Assembly: GCF_021531315.1 (NCBI RefSeq)
Contig: NZ_JAFBIQ010000005.1
Location: 1 to 64,000 of the forward strand
Origin: Oscillibacter valericigenes
GTDB taxonomy: Bacteria; Bacillota; Clostridia; Oscillospirales; Oscillospiraceae
DNA: 64,000 nt
Direction of reading: 5' to 3'
The translations under genes and the position numbers were made by a program. Within the stretch, counting starts at the first letter, position 1, and each line of letters begins with the position of its first letter. Of this stretch, positions 15,022 to 24,137 are shown one piece after another. The notes beneath the pieces were generated by a model. The model saw nothing but the letters and a program-made list of their open reading frames with translations. It did not search any database and was not told where the DNA came from.

Positions 15022-15060
15022 GGGAAGCGAAAAAAAGAAACCGACAGGAAAGGGCTTCCC

Positions 15061-15903
15061 ATGCAGAAATTCGACCATGTGCTGCTCGCCAGCGACTTTG
15101 ACAACACGCTCGTCTACACTCAGGCCGCGCTCGACAGCGGCACCGACATTCCCCCCATGTGCCCGCGCAACCGCGCGGCTTTGGACTATTTCATGCAAAA
15201 CGGCGGCCTGTTCGCCATCTCCACGGGCCGCGCCCTGCCCGCCTTCATCGACTATGCCAAGGATGTGCCGATGAACGCGCCGGGCGTCATCGCTAACGGC
15301 GCGGCGATCTACGACTTCCGCGCCAATGAATATCTCTACACCGCGTTTCTCGGCGAGGCGATCTACGACCACATGGCGGAGGTGCTCGCGCAGTTCCCGA
15401 TGCTTGCCTTTGAGGTCTACCACGACGACCGCCGCATCCACGCGATGCACCCCAACCACTATATCCGCGACCACGAGCATCTCACGCGCGCGCCGGTGCA
15501 GGTGGTCGAACGCTTCACCGACATTGATCTGCCCATCATCAAGGTGCTCTTCGAGGAGGACTATCCCCTGCTCGAGGAGCTGCGCGGCTTCATTCTCTCG
15601 CGCCCGTGGGGGCGGGAGTATGAGCTGATCTACTCCAACGACCACCTGCTCGAGCTGACTGCCGCCGGCGCGACCAAGGGCGGCATGATCCTGCGCCTTG
15701 CATCGCTGCTCGGCGTTGCGCGCAAGGACCTCTACTGCATCGGCGACCATAAAAACGACATCCCGATGCTTGAGGTCAGCGCTGTGCCCTTCGCGCCCGC
15801 GAACGCCATCCCTGCCGTGCACGAGTTCGGTGCGCGCATTGTTTCGCATTGCAGCGACGGCGCGGTCGCCGATGTGGTGGAGTACTTAGATCAAATCTAT
15901 TGA
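15061..15903 (+). CDS. Cof-type HAD-superfamily hydrolase
   Basis: A 280-residue phosphatase of the HAD IIB (Cof) class, which usually dephosphorylates sugar phosphates or nucleotides. Motif I is DFDNTL (residues 12-17, with the nucleophile aspartate first), motif II lies at ISTGRAL, motif III lysine at ATKGGMI, and motif IV is GDHKNDIPML. A C2-type cap domain lies between motifs II and III. ATG 15061 is preceded by AGGAAAGG. Single gene between two terminators; substrate cannot be inferred. Confidence 0.9.
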   Translation: MQKFDHVLLASDFDNTLVYTQAALDSGTDIPPMCPRNRAALDYFMQNGGLFAISTGRALPAFIDYAKDVPMNAPGVIANGAAIYDFRANEYLYTAFLGEAIYDHMAEVLAQFPMLAFEVYHDDRRIHAMHPNHYIRDHEHLTRAPVQVVERFTDIDLPIIKVLFEEDYPLLEELRGFILSRPWGREYELIYSNDHLLELTAAGATKGGMILRLASLLGVARKDLYCIGDHKNDIPMLEVSAVPFAPANAIPAVHEFGARIVSHCSDGAVADVVEYLDQIY

Positions 15904-15942
15904 GAGACAGAAAAAACAGCCCTTCGGCTGTTTTTCTGTCTC
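15904..15942. terminator. Bidirectional terminator between HAD hydrolase and rluD
   Basis: AAAACAGCC-CTTC-GGCTGTTTT core extended by GAGACAGA/TCTGTCTC, with T-runs in both directions, between convergent genes. Confidence 0.85.
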
Positions 15943-16858
15943 AGCTTTTTTTCGCGAGCTTTTCGAGCATCCTTATAAACTCCTCCGGCAGGGGGCAGGA
16001 GAGCTCCACGCTCTCGTGTGTGCGCGGGTGGATGAAGCGCAGTCCGACCGCATGCAGGCATTGTCCCGTCAGCCCCGCGACCTCCTTTTTCGCGCCGTAC
16101 ACCGTATCGCCGAGGATGGGGTGGCCGAGGTAGGCCATGTGGACGCGGATCTGGTGCGTGCGTCCGGTCTCAAGGCGGCAGCGGAGGTGCGTGTAGCCCG
16201 AATAGCGGGCGAGGACCTCCCAATGCGTGACCGCCTCGCGTCCGCCGGCTGCCACCGCCATGCGCTTGCGGTCGCTCGGGTGGCGGGCGATGGGCGCGTC
16301 CACCGTGCCGCGCTCCTCGCGGAGGCTGCCCACGACGATGCACTCATAGGTGCGCGCGAGCGTGTGGTCGGCGAGCTGCGCGGAGAGGAATTGGTGCGCC
16401 GCGTCGTTTTTCGCCGCGATGATGAGGCCGCTCGTGTCGCGGTCGATGCGGTGGACGATGCCCGGCCGCAGCGCGCCGCCGACGCCCGAGAGCGAACCGG
16501 CGCAATGGTAAAGGAGCGCATTGACAAGCGTACCGTTCGGATGCCCCGGCGCGGGGTGAACGACCATGCCGCTCGGCTTGTTGACCACGATGACATCCGC
16601 GTCCTCGTACACCACATCGAGCGGAATGTCCTGCGGCACAGCCTCGACCGGCTCCGGCGCTGGCAGCATCACGGAAATCTCCTCGCCGCACACAATTTTA
16701 TAGCTTTTGCTCACGGTCTTGCCGTTCGCCGTGACCGCGCCGCTCTCGATGAGCCGCGCCGCCTGTGAGCGCGTCAGGCCGTCAAGGCCCGACGCAAGAA
16801 ATGCGTCGAGCCTTTGGTCTTTGTTCTCTTCAGTTGTTCTCAGCAGGATCGGTTCCAT
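15941..16858 (-). CDS. rluD: RluA/RluD-family 23S rRNA pseudouridine synthase
   Basis: A 305-residue enzyme that isomerises uridine to pseudouridine in structured RNA, most likely 23S rRNA. It has an N-terminal S4 RNA-binding domain (RLDAFLASGLDGLTRSQAARLI) and the RluA catalytic motif HRIDRDTSG with the essential aspartate, followed by GRTHQIRVHM. ATG 16858 lies 29 bp inside lspA, with GGGGGAACGG before it; the longer frame is a shadow of lspA. lspA-rluD linkage is very common in Firmicutes. The exact family member (RluA, C or D-like) cannot be separated by eye, so the symbol is approximate. Confidence 0.88.
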   Translation of the reverse strand: MEPILLRTTEENKDQRLDAFLASGLDGLTRSQAARLIESGAVTANGKTVSKSYKIVCGEEISVMLPAPEPVEAVPQDIPLDVVYEDADVIVVNKPSGMVVHPAPGHPNGTLVNALLYHCAGSLSGVGGALRPGIVHRIDRDTSGLIIAAKNDAAHQFLSAQLADHTLARTYECIVVGSLREERGTVDAPIARHPSDRKRMAVAAGGREAVTHWEVLARYSGYTHLRCRLETGRTHQIRVHMAYLGHPILGDTVYGAKKEVAGLTGQCLHAVGLRFIHPRTHESVELSCPLPEEFIRMLEKLAKKS

Positions 16859-17342
16859 TGCCGTTCCCCCAGTTTTTGGCGTCGGTTTTCGGATAGACCC
16901 ACAGGTAGTAGACCGCCGCCGCGATGGTGCCGCAGACCACGAAGCAGTCCGCGACATTGAAGACCGGAAAGTCGATAAAGGCGCAGTCGAGCATATCGAC
17001 CACATAGCCGAGGCGCACGCGGTCGACAAGGTTGCCGACGCCGCCGCCGAGGATGGCGGTGAGCGACCACACGCCGAGCGGATGGCGCACGACCCTCCAA
17101 AGCAGCCACGCGAGCGCGAGCATCCCCACGCTCGTCACGCCGATGAGCAGCCAGCGCGCGCCCGAAAAGCTCGACCACGCGGCGCCGAAATTGCGCACAT
17201 ATTGAAGCTCCAGCAGGTGTGGGAGAAAGGGCTTGCTCTCGCCCACGGCGAAATGCGCCACGATGTACGCCTTCGTCCACTGGTCGAGCGCGACGATGAG
17301 CGCGATTGCCAAGGGGCAGAGCCATAGCTGATGCTTCTTCAC
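16830..17342 (-). CDS. lspA: Lipoprotein signal peptidase II
   Basis: A 170-residue, four-helix membrane aspartyl protease that removes signal peptides from diacylglyceryl-modified prolipoproteins. The two catalytic aspartates lie in GNLVDR and NVADCFV, with the preceding YVRNFGAAWSSFSG matching the conserved RNxGAAW box. The start is GTG at 17342, overlapping the TGA of the anti-sigma gene (GTGA). Its position inside a sigma/anti-sigma operon links lipoprotein maturation to an envelope-stress regulon. Confidence 0.93.
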   Translation of the reverse strand: MKKHQLWLCPLAIALIVALDQWTKAYIVAHFAVGESKPFLPHLLELQYVRNFGAAWSSFSGARWLLIGVTSVGMLALAWLLWRVVRHPLGVWSLTAILGGGVGNLVDRVRLGYVVDMLDCAFIDFPVFNVADCFVVCGTIAAAVYYLWVYPKTDAKNWGNGNGTDPAENN

Positions 17343-18217
17343 GGCTGTGGCACCTCGCTGAAGTCATTGGGATAGACGAGCACCCACTCCGCATCCGCGG
17401 GGGCGCGCGCGAGCGTTTCCGTCTGCGCCTGCGTCATACCGAGGCCCTCCGGCAGGGCGCGCAGCGCGGCGATAGGGACGCAGTAAAAGCCCGCGTCGCC
17501 GTCCTTCACGCCGCCGCTTGAGAGCACGTAGTCCGTCGCGCCCGCGCCGTACAGCTCGAATATCGGCGGGCCGTAGTCGGCGGCCAGAAATTTACCCTCT
17601 CTGCCGCTCTCGCCGATAGGAGCGGTCTCACAGTAGTATTCCGGCTCGGAGCTGCCGTTTTCCAAGTCAGCGGGTGCGTTTGCGGTCCTGAACTCGTCCG
17701 CCGCCGCGCCGCCAAGCTGGTAGTCATAGTACGGGCTGGCCTGCACCTCCTCGCAGTACTGCTCCGGGCAGTCCTCCCCGGTGTCTCCGTCGGCGGAGGG
17801 CGCGCCCGTGACAGCATAGATCTTCCGGTTCTCCGGCGCGCAGGCCGGACTCATATCCGCGTCGTTCACAGACTTTTTGTCCATCTGCGGCAGCGCGACC
17901 GCCGCGGCGAGCAGCACAAGGGCGGCGCAGGCCGCCAGCGGCGCCATGCGGCGCCATGCGCTCCGCTTTTTTGTCTGCGGCTTTGCCGCCGCCTTTTCCG
18001 CGCGGACCGCCGCCATCACGCCCTCGGTGAAGCCCGCGGGCACTTCCTCCTCGCCGAGCGCGCCGAATGCCTCGTGCAGCGCCGTCATCTCGCCGAGCAG
18101 CTTTTGGCACGCCTCACACTCCATTACATGGGCGCGCAGCTCTGCGCGCTCCTCCTCCGTCAGCTCTCCGTCAACAAAGGCCGAGAGCAGCGGAGCAAAT
18201 TCTTCACATTTTTTCAT
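17339..18217 (-). CDS. Zinc-finger anti-sigma factor (zf-HC2, RsiW-like)
   Basis: A 292-residue single-pass membrane protein. The cytoplasmic N-terminus carries the zinc anti-sigma motif HVMECEACQ (HxxxCxxC, residues ~30-38) that holds the sigma factor; a membrane helix (MAPLAACAALVLLAAAVAL) at about 91-109 is followed by an extracytoplasmic domain of ~180 residues with several cysteines (CAPE, CPEQYC, YYCET, FYCVP). Its ATG overlaps the sigma stop (ATGA) and its stop overlaps lspA. The extracytoplasmic cysteines could make disulfides. By family, signal-driven proteolysis would release the sigma factor. Confidence 0.9.
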   Translation of the reverse strand: MKKCEEFAPLLSAFVDGELTEEERAELRAHVMECEACQKLLGEMTALHEAFGALGEEEVPAGFTEGVMAAVRAEKAAAKPQTKKRSAWRRMAPLAACAALVLLAAAVALPQMDKKSVNDADMSPACAPENRKIYAVTGAPSADGDTGEDCPEQYCEEVQASPYYDYQLGGAAADEFRTANAPADLENGSSEPEYYCETAPIGESGREGKFLAADYGPPIFELYGAGATDYVLSSGGVKDGDAGFYCVPIAALRALPEGLGMTQAQTETLARAPADAEWVLVYPNDFSEVPQP

Positions 18218-18834
18218 TTTGCGTTCCTCTCCCCTCCGACAGTCTGATTACATTCTGTAACCTTTGACGCTGACAATTCAAAAAAGTTCCCACTCGCTGC
18301 CAAATAATTTCGCAGCATCAGCCGCGCGCGGCTGATGCGGCTTTTTACCGTGCCGAGCTCGAGCGCTGTGACCTTGCAGATCTCGTCATAGCTGAGCTGC
18401 TCAAGCTCTCGCAGCACGAGCACCTTCCGGTAATCCTCCGGCAGGGCGGCAAGCCCCTCGTGCAGCAATCGCCGCGTTTCCTGTCCCTCGATGTGCTGCT
18501 CCGGCGTGGGCGCGTGGTCGCGCACCTCAAGGTGAATGTCCTCGTCGTCGAGCGATACGCCGTCCACCGTGCGCTTGCCGCGCCGCAGCAGGTCGATGCA
18601 GGCATTGCTCGCCAGCCGATAGAGCCAGGTAGCGAGCGCCGCATCCTCGCGGAAGCCCTCCAAACCGCGCCAGAGGGCGAGGAAGGTGTCCTGCGCGGCC
18701 TCCGCCGCGTCCTCGGCGTTGCCGCACATACGAAGGCAGAGGTTGTATATTTTCTTCTCATGCAGCCGGACGAGCTGTTCAAAGGCTGCCTCGTCGCCGC
18801 CTCGCGCGGCCCGGATCAGTTCGCTTTCGTTCAT
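18214..18834 (-). CDS. ECF-type sigma factor (SigW-like)
   Basis: A 206-residue group 4 sigma factor. Region 2 contains NLCLRMCGNAEDAAEAAQDTF, and region 4 has the helix-turn-helix LSYDEICKVTALELGTVKSRISRAR typical of SigW/RpoE-like proteins. The start at 18834 comes 11 bp after dusB, so it is transcribed in the dusB operon; the anti-sigma gene follows with a 4-bp overlap. Cysteines occur in region 2 (CLRMCG). Confidence 0.93.
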   Translation of the reverse strand: MNESELIRAARGGDEAAFEQLVRLHEKKIYNLCLRMCGNAEDAAEAAQDTFLALWRGLEGFREDAALATWLYRLASNACIDLLRRGKRTVDGVSLDDEDIHLEVRDHAPTPEQHIEGQETRRLLHEGLAALPEDYRKVLVLRELEQLSYDEICKVTALELGTVKSRISRARLMLRNYLAASGNFFELSASKVTECNQTVGGERNAK

Positions 18835-18845
18835 ATCCCGCTCCG

Positions 18846-19820
18846 TTATCCGTCGCTCAGATCGCGCTTGATGCCCGCCGTGACGCGGTAGAGATCGTCA
18901 AGCGTTTCCATGTGGTTGATCTGATCTTTATAGTAATTGGCGTATTTCACGCCCTTGAGATACCAGCAGTAATGCCGCCGCGCCTCAAGCAGAGCGACCC
19001 TTCCATTGCGGAACTCCGCGCTGCGCTCGATCTGACGCACCAGCGCGTCGCAGCGCTCGGCAAGGGGCGGCAGCGGCGGGATGGGCTCGCCCGCGAGCGC
19101 GGCCTTCGATTGCTGAAAGAGCCATGGGTTGCCGAAGCAGCCGCGTCCGATCATCGCCGCGTCCGCGCCGGTGGCCTTCAAGATCTTCACCGCGTCCTCA
19201 GGCGTGAACACATCGCCGTTGGCGATGACCGGGATCTTCACCGCTTCCTTCACCGCGCGGATCGTCGTCCAGTCCGCCTGCCCGCCGTACATCTGCACAC
19301 GCGTGCGCCCGTGGACGGTGATCGCCGCGACGCCCACGGATTCTAACAGCACCGCCAGCTCCGGCGCGTTGATGCTGCCCTTGTCCCAGCCGCGGCGCAT
19401 CTTCACCGTCACGGGGACCTTGACGGCCCCGACCACCGCCTCGGCGATGCGCGCCGCCTTTTCGGGGTCGCGCATCAGCGCCGAGCCGTCGCCGTTGTTG
19501 ACGACCTTGCCGACCGGGCAGCCCATATTGATGTCCAGAATATCCGCGCCGCTCGCCTCGATGGCGATCTCGGCGGCCTCCGCCATGCACACGGGATCGC
19601 TGCCGAAGATCTGCGCCTGCATCGGATGCTCACCGGGGAAGGGCGCGAGCAGCGTGCGGCTCTTTTTATCCTGATAGCACAGCGCCTTGGAGCTCACGAG
19701 CTCGGTGCAGGTCAGCCCCGCGCCGAGCGAGGCGCACAGCTCGCGGAAGGCAGCGTCAGTCACGCCCGCCATCGGTGCGAGCGCAAGCCTTGAGTTGATC
19801 TCCACCGTGCCGATGCGCAT
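18846..19820 (-). CDS. dusB: tRNA-dihydrouridine synthase (DusB-like)
   Basis: A 324-residue FMN-dependent enzyme reducing uridine to dihydrouridine in the tRNA D-loop. The TIM barrel shows [12 protein letters not shown] at the N-terminus, the catalytic cysteine in [19 protein letters not shown], and the FMN-binding IANGDVF and [11 protein letters not shown]. The ATG at 19820 with AAGGAGG upstream is preferred; 28 upstream in-frame codons lie across the promoter. It leads a minus-strand run dusB-sigma-anti-sigma-lspA-rluD with tiny gaps or overlaps. Confidence 0.94.
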   Translation of the reverse strand: MRIGTVEINSRLALAPMAGVTDAAFRELCASLGAGLTCTELVSSKALCYQDKKSRTLLAPFPGEHPMQAQIFGSDPVCMAEAAEIAIEASGADILDINMGCPVGKVVNNGDGSALMRDPEKAARIAEAVVGAVKVPVTVKMRRGWDKGSINAPELAVLLESVGVAAITVHGRTRVQMYGGQADWTTIRAVKEAVKIPVIANGDVFTPEDAVKILKATGADAAMIGRGCFGNPWLFQQSKAALAGEPIPPLPPLAERCDALVRQIERSAEFRNGRVALLEARRHYCWYLKGVKYANYYKDQINHMETLDDLYRVTAGIKRDLSDG

Positions 19821-19854
19821 GGGCGTGCCCTCCTTCGCTTTCAGATAGATGGAA

Positions 19855-19883
19855 ATTATATCACAGCTTTTCCCAAAGCGGAA
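19855..19883 (-). promoter_or_regulatory. Putative promoter of the dusB operon
   Basis: A perfect TATAAT (19855-19860) on the minus strand 35 bp before dusB. The hexamer 17 bp upstream is TTCCGC (19878-19883), a weak -35. Confidence 0.6.
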
Positions 19884-19902
19884 GTCCTTATTTTTGCGCG
19901 GC

Positions 19903-19933
19903 AAAAGGGCGGCTCCTTCGAGCCGCCCTTTCC
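19903..19933. terminator. Hairpin after the HtrA gene
   Basis: AAAGGGCGGCTC-CTTC-GAGCCGCCCTTT; on the minus strand it ends with CCCTTTTGC, terminating the HtrA transcript before the dusB promoter. Confidence 0.8.
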
Positions 19934-19954
19934 GTATTTCGTTATGCCGCCATC

Positions 19955-21352
19955 TCAGGCCGCGTCGCGGCTCTCGCCGGAATAGCTGCTGCCGTAGTAG
20001 CCGTTGCCGAAGAAGCTATTGAAGAAATCCCATGGATTGTAGTAATAGCCGCCGTTGCTGCCGCCCTGCTGTTGCTGAGAGCTGTCCTGCGCGGTCTCCT
20101 GCGTCTGAGGAGCGGCGTCGAAAGTCAGCTCGACGGTCTGCGTCTTACCCTCGCGGTAGATGGTGAAGGTCGCGGTGTCGCCGGCAGAATAACTCTTTTT
20201 GACCGCGACTAAGTCCTCATAGCTCGTGATGGTCTTGTCGTCGATCTTGGTGATGACATCGCCCATCTTGAGGCCCGCCTTCTCGGCGGCGCTGCCCTCC
20301 TCCACCGAGCAGACAAACACGCCCTGCGTGACATCGTAGCGGAACTGCTGCGCCATCTGTGCGTTCATGGTCTGGGGCGTGATGCCGATATATGCTTTGT
20401 TGGTCACATAGCCGTTGGTCATAATGTCCTTGACCATGGCGAGCACATCGTCGATGGGGATGGCGAAGCCGATGCCCTCAACGGTGGTGTTGGAGTAGCT
20501 CGAATACTTCGCGGACACGATGCCGATGACCTCGCCGTAGCTGTTGAAGAGCGGGCCGCCGGAGTTGCCGGGGTTGATGGAGCAATCGACCTGGATCATG
20601 TTGAAGGGCTTGCCGTCCACATTGATCGCGCGGTTCACGCAGGAGACGATGCCCTGCGACATCGAGAAGGTCAGCTCGCCGAGCGGGTTGCCGACCGCGG
20701 CGACCGTCTCGCCGATCTGCACGCTGCCGGACTTGCCGATCACGACGGGCTGAAAGCCCGTGCCCTCGACCTTGATGACGGCGATGTCGTAATCCTCGTC
20801 GCCGCCGATGACGGCAGCATCATAGGTCGTGCCGTCGTAGGTCGTGACCTTGACGGTGTTTGCGCCCTCGATGACATGGTAGTTGGTGAGGATATAGCCG
20901 TCCTTGGTGATGAAAAAGCCGCTGCCGCTGGCGGCGGACTCTGTCGTGCGGCCGAAGACATTCGTTGTGGTGGACACATTGATGCTCACGACGCTGTTCA
21001 CATTCGCGGCATAGACCTCGGGCATGGTGAGCTGCTTTTTACCGTCGACCTTGACGGTCTGCACCTCGGCGACCTGACGGTCGCTGACCGCGATCTCGGT
21101 CGAGCCGTGCGCAGAGGTGACGGCATGGTGCGTGATGCCCGCACCTGTCGCGCCGCCGATCAGCGCGCACACGAGCGCCAGCGCGGCGAGCTTCATGCCG
21201 AGGCGGTTCTTCTTCGGCTTCTTTTCCTCCCAAGGATCGGCCTTGAGCGGCTCGCTCGACGTCTCGGCGTAGTCTGCGTCGCGGACGCGCTCGGCCTTGT
21301 CGCCCTTGCGGTAGCTGTAATGATAGAGATTGTTTTCGTCTTCGTAATACAT
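19955..21352 (-). CDS. htrA: HtrA/DegP-like S1C serine protease with PDZ domain
   Basis: A 465-residue membrane-anchored protease for quality control of exported proteins. A charged ~50-residue cytoplasmic segment precedes one membrane helix ([19 protein letters not shown]). The trypsin-like domain has the full triad: His159 in TNYHV, Asp189 in DYDIAVI and Ser264 in NPGNSGGPL. One PDZ domain follows (about 345-415), and the tail is rich in Gln, Gly and Tyr. ATG 21352 has AGGAGG before it. It is monocistronic, next to the sigma/anti-sigma operon, which suits an envelope-stress role. Confidence 0.95.
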   Translation of the reverse strand: MYYEDENNLYHYSYRKGDKAERVRDADYAETSSEPLKADPWEEKKPKKNRLGMKLAALALVCALIGGATGAGITHHAVTSAHGSTEIAVSDRQVAEVQTVKVDGKKQLTMPEVYAANVNSVVSINVSTTTNVFGRTTESAASGSGFFITKDGYILTNYHVIEGANTVKVTTYDGTTYDAAVIGGDEDYDIAVIKVEGTGFQPVVIGKSGSVQIGETVAAVGNPLGELTFSMSQGIVSCVNRAINVDGKPFNMIQVDCSINPGNSGGPLFNSYGEVIGIVSAKYSSYSNTTVEGIGFAIPIDDVLAMVKDIMTNGYVTNKAYIGITPQTMNAQMAQQFRYDVTQGVFVCSVEEGSAAEKAGLKMGDVITKIDDKTITSYEDLVAVKKSYSAGDTATFTIYREGKTQTVELTFDAAPQTQETAQDSSQQQQGGSNGGYYYNPWDFFNSFFGNGYYGSSYSGESRDAA

Positions 21353-21514
21353 AGATAAGCCTCCTGTTACGGTAAAGCGGTCGTTTTCTCCTTGATGCTA
21401 CCGATGATAGACCCTGTTTATGTCCATTTCATGAAGTGCGGCATTCTTTTTTTGAATTTTTTCTGAATACGGCGTGAAGATTTTTTGAAGAATGACGGAA
21501 TTGGAAAAAATCTC

Positions 21515-21543
21515 TTGCGTGGGACCTGCGGATATACTACAAT
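21515..21543 (+). promoter_or_regulatory. Promoter of the flavoprotein operon
   Basis: TTGCGT (21515-21520) and TACAAT (21538-21543), 17-bp spacer, 35 bp before the start codon at 21578. Confidence 0.75.
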
Positions 21544-21577
21544 GAAGTCGATTTCAGGAAGGGAAAGGAGCGCCGCC

Positions 21578-23194
21578 ATGCTGAAGATCGAAGGGCTCAA
21601 GCTCGCCCCCGGCGAGAGCGAAGGCCTGCTGCCCGCGCGCGCCGCAGCGGCGCTGCGCGTCAAGCCCGAGGCCGTACGCGCGCTCCGCATTCTCCGGCGC
21701 AGCATTGACGCGCGCGAGGGCGTGACTTTGATCTATACCGTTTCCGTCACGCTTGACGGAGAGGCGCGGGTGCTGCGCCGCGCGAGGAATAAAGGCGTCA
21801 GCGTCTACGCGCCCGCCTTTTACGAGCTGCCGCCGATGATCGACGCGCCGCAAACGCGCCCCGTGGTCATCGGCGCAGGCCCCGCGGGTCTGTTCGCCGC
21901 GCTGCTGCTCGCGCGCTGCGGCGCGCGCCCCATCCTGCTCGAGCGCGGAGAATGCGTCGAGCAGCGCAAGCGCGATGTCGAGCATTTCTGGGCGACGGGA
22001 GCGCTGAACGAGCGCTCCAATGTCCAGTTCGGTGAGGGCGGCGCGGGAACTTTTTCCGACGGCAAGCTCAACACCGGCACGAAGGATGTGCGCCACCGCT
22101 ATATTTTAGAGACCTTTGCCGAGCTTGGCGCGAGCGCCGACATCCTCATCGACGCCAAGCCCCACATCGGTACAGACCGTCTGTATGTCGTGCTGCAAAA
22201 TCTGCGGCGCGAGCTGCTCTCCCTCGGCGCGGAGGTGCGTTTCGGCCACCAGGTCGTCGGCTTGGAGCAGAAGGACGGGCGTCTCACTGCGCTGAGAGTC
22301 GCCTCTCCCAAGGGAGACTACACCCTCCCCGCCGAGCACGCGGTGCTCGCGGTCGGCCACAGCGCGCGCGACACCTTCGAAATGCTGCGCGGCGCACATA
22401 TCCCGATGGAGGCGAAGCCCTTTGCCGTCGGCGTGCGCATCGAGCACCGTCAGCGCGACATGGACGCGCAGCAGTATAAGCAGTACGCGGGCCATCCCGC
22501 GCTGCCGCCGACCTCGTATAAGCTCTCCGTCCACACGGCGGCGGGTCGCGGCGTATTCTCGTTTTGCGTCTGCCCCGGCGGGCAGGTGGTCGCCGCGGCG
22601 AGCGAGGCGGGGCGCGTGGTCACAAACGGCATGAGCGAATTGGCGCGCGACGGAGAGAACATCAACGGCGGTCTGCTCGTCTCCGTCACGCCGGAGGACT
22701 TCGGCGGCGCGGACGCGCTCGCGGGCGTCGCCTTCCAGCGGCGGCTGGAGGAGGCCGCCTATGCCCTCGGCGGCGGAGGCTACGCCGCGCCGTCGCAGAC
22801 AGTCGGGGATTTCCTCGCACACCGTCCGTCCACAGGGCCGGGGAGCGTCGCGCCGACCTATCGTCCCGCCGTGCGCTGGTGCGATTTGCACGAGTGCCTG
22901 CCGCCGTTCATCTGCGAGGCGCTGGAGGAGGCGCTGCCGCTGCTCGAGCGCAGGCTGCGCGGCTTTGCGGCCCCCGACGCGGTGCTCACCGCGGTCGAAA
23001 CTCGCTCCAGCTCCCCCGTGCGCATCGTGCGCGATGAAAGCTATCAAACCACCCTGCGCGGGCTCTATCCCTGCGGCGAGGGCGCCGGCTATGCCGGCGG
23101 CATCCTCTCCGCCGCGGCGGACGGAATGCGCTGCGCAGAGCAAATTATAAAGGAGATCAACCATCATGGCGAAAAAGATCGGCGTCATCATTGA
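21578..23194 (+). CDS. FAD-dependent oxidoreductase, uncharacterised family
   Basis: A 538-residue flavoprotein. After a ~85-residue N-terminal domain (ferredoxin-like fold in homologues) comes the Rossmann FAD-binding motif VVIGAGPAGLFAALLLAR at about 92-109, then NVQFGEGGAGTFSDGKL characteristic of this large Firmicutes family, and GEGAGYAGGILSAAADG as the C-terminal FAD contact. The substrate is unknown; structural similarity to dehydrogenases is family knowledge. ATG 21578 follows AAAGGAG. Its last 29 bases overlap the next gene, so the pair is translationally coupled. Confidence 0.88.
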   Translation: MLKIEGLKLAPGESEGLLPARAAAALRVKPEAVRALRILRRSIDAREGVTLIYTVSVTLDGEARVLRRARNKGVSVYAPAFYELPPMIDAPQTRPVVIGAGPAGLFAALLLARCGARPILLERGECVEQRKRDVEHFWATGALNERSNVQFGEGGAGTFSDGKLNTGTKDVRHRYILETFAELGASADILIDAKPHIGTDRLYVVLQNLRRELLSLGAEVRFGHQVVGLEQKDGRLTALRVASPKGDYTLPAEHAVLAVGHSARDTFEMLRGAHIPMEAKPFAVGVRIEHRQRDMDAQQYKQYAGHPALPPTSYKLSVHTAAGRGVFSFCVCPGGQVVAAASEAGRVVTNGMSELARDGENINGGLLVSVTPEDFGGADALAGVAFQRRLEEAAYALGGGGYAAPSQTVGDFLAHRPSTGPGSVAPTYRPAVRWCDLHECLPPFICEALEEALPLLERRLRGFAAPDAVLTAVETRSSSPVRIVRDESYQTTLRGLYPCGEGAGYAGGILSAAADGMRCAEQIIKEINHHGEKDRRHH

Positions 23195-24137
23195 CTTTCT
23201 CAACGACAGCTACGAGCGTCAGCTCAACGAGGCCGCGGCAAAGTGCGGCTACGAGGTGGTGTACTTCCCCTCCAGCGCCGCGGCGGTCGGAAATGTGGAC
23301 GAGTGTGAGATCCTCTACGGGCATTGCTCGCGCAAGGTCGTAAAAAGTGCGAAAAGCCTCAAATGGTACTGCACCTGTTGGGCGGGCGTGGATCATTTCT
23401 GCGACGACGAGCTTTATCAAAATCCCGACTGCCTGCTCACCAACTCCTCCGGCGCCTATGGCACGACCATTTCCGAGCACCTTATCATGGTCTGCCTGAT
23501 GCTGCTGCGCCGCCAGATGGAGTATACCGAGGTCATCCGCAACGGCGGCTGGGAAACGCTGCCCGGCGGCATCCGCTCGCTGCACGGCGCGCGCATCACT
23601 GTGCTCGGCACGGGCGACATCGGCACGGAGTTTGCCCGCCGCGCACAGTCCTTCCACCCCGCGTGCATCAACGGCGTGCGCCGCACGGTCAAGCCCTCCG
23701 ACCCCGCCTTTACCGCCATTCACGCCATCGCGGAGCTGGACAGCGTCCTGCCGGAAACGGATCTTCTGGTGATGGCGCTGCCCTCCACGGCGGAGACCGT
23801 CGGCATCCTCTCGCGCGAGCGCCTCGCACTGCTGCCGCAGGGCGCGTATGTCGTGAATGTCGGACGCGGCACGGCCGTCGACCAGGAGGCGCTGATCGAC
23901 GCGCTTGATTCCGGCCGTCTCGCCGGTGCGGCGCTCGATGTCGTCGTGCCCGAGCCCCTGCCCGCCGACCACCCGCTGCGCCGCGCGAAGAACCTGCTCC
24001 TCACGCCCCATGTGGCAGGCAACATGACGCTCGGCTACACCTGCGATAAGAGCGTGCAGATGTTCTGCGACGATCTTGAGAACTACGCCGCAGGCCGCCC
24101 GCTCGCGCATCTGGTCAACCGGAAGCGGGGCTATTAA
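23166..24137 (+). CDS. D-isomer 2-hydroxyacid dehydrogenase family protein
   Basis: A 323-residue NAD(P)-dependent dehydrogenase that reduces a 2-keto acid or oxidises a D-2-hydroxy acid. It carries the cofactor motif VLGTGDIGTEFARR, the catalytic arginine in NVGRGTAVD, a glutamate in PEPLPADHPL, and the catalytic histidine in LTPHVAGN. The first ~100 residues form a short substrate domain unlike lactate dehydrogenase. ATG at 23166 has AAGGAG upstream and lies within the end of the flavoprotein gene. The true substrate cannot be read from sequence. Confidence 0.9.
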   Translation: MAKKIGVIIDFLNDSYERQLNEAAAKCGYEVVYFPSSAAAVGNVDECEILYGHCSRKVVKSAKSLKWYCTCWAGVDHFCDDELYQNPDCLLTNSSGAYGTTISEHLIMVCLMLLRRQMEYTEVIRNGGWETLPGGIRSLHGARITVLGTGDIGTEFARRAQSFHPACINGVRRTVKPSDPAFTAIHAIAELDSVLPETDLLVMALPSTAETVGILSRERLALLPQGAYVVNVGRGTAVDQEALIDALDSGRLAGAALDVVVPEPLPADHPLRRAKNLLLTPHVAGNMTLGYTCDKSVQMFCDDLENYAAGRPLAHLVNRKRGY

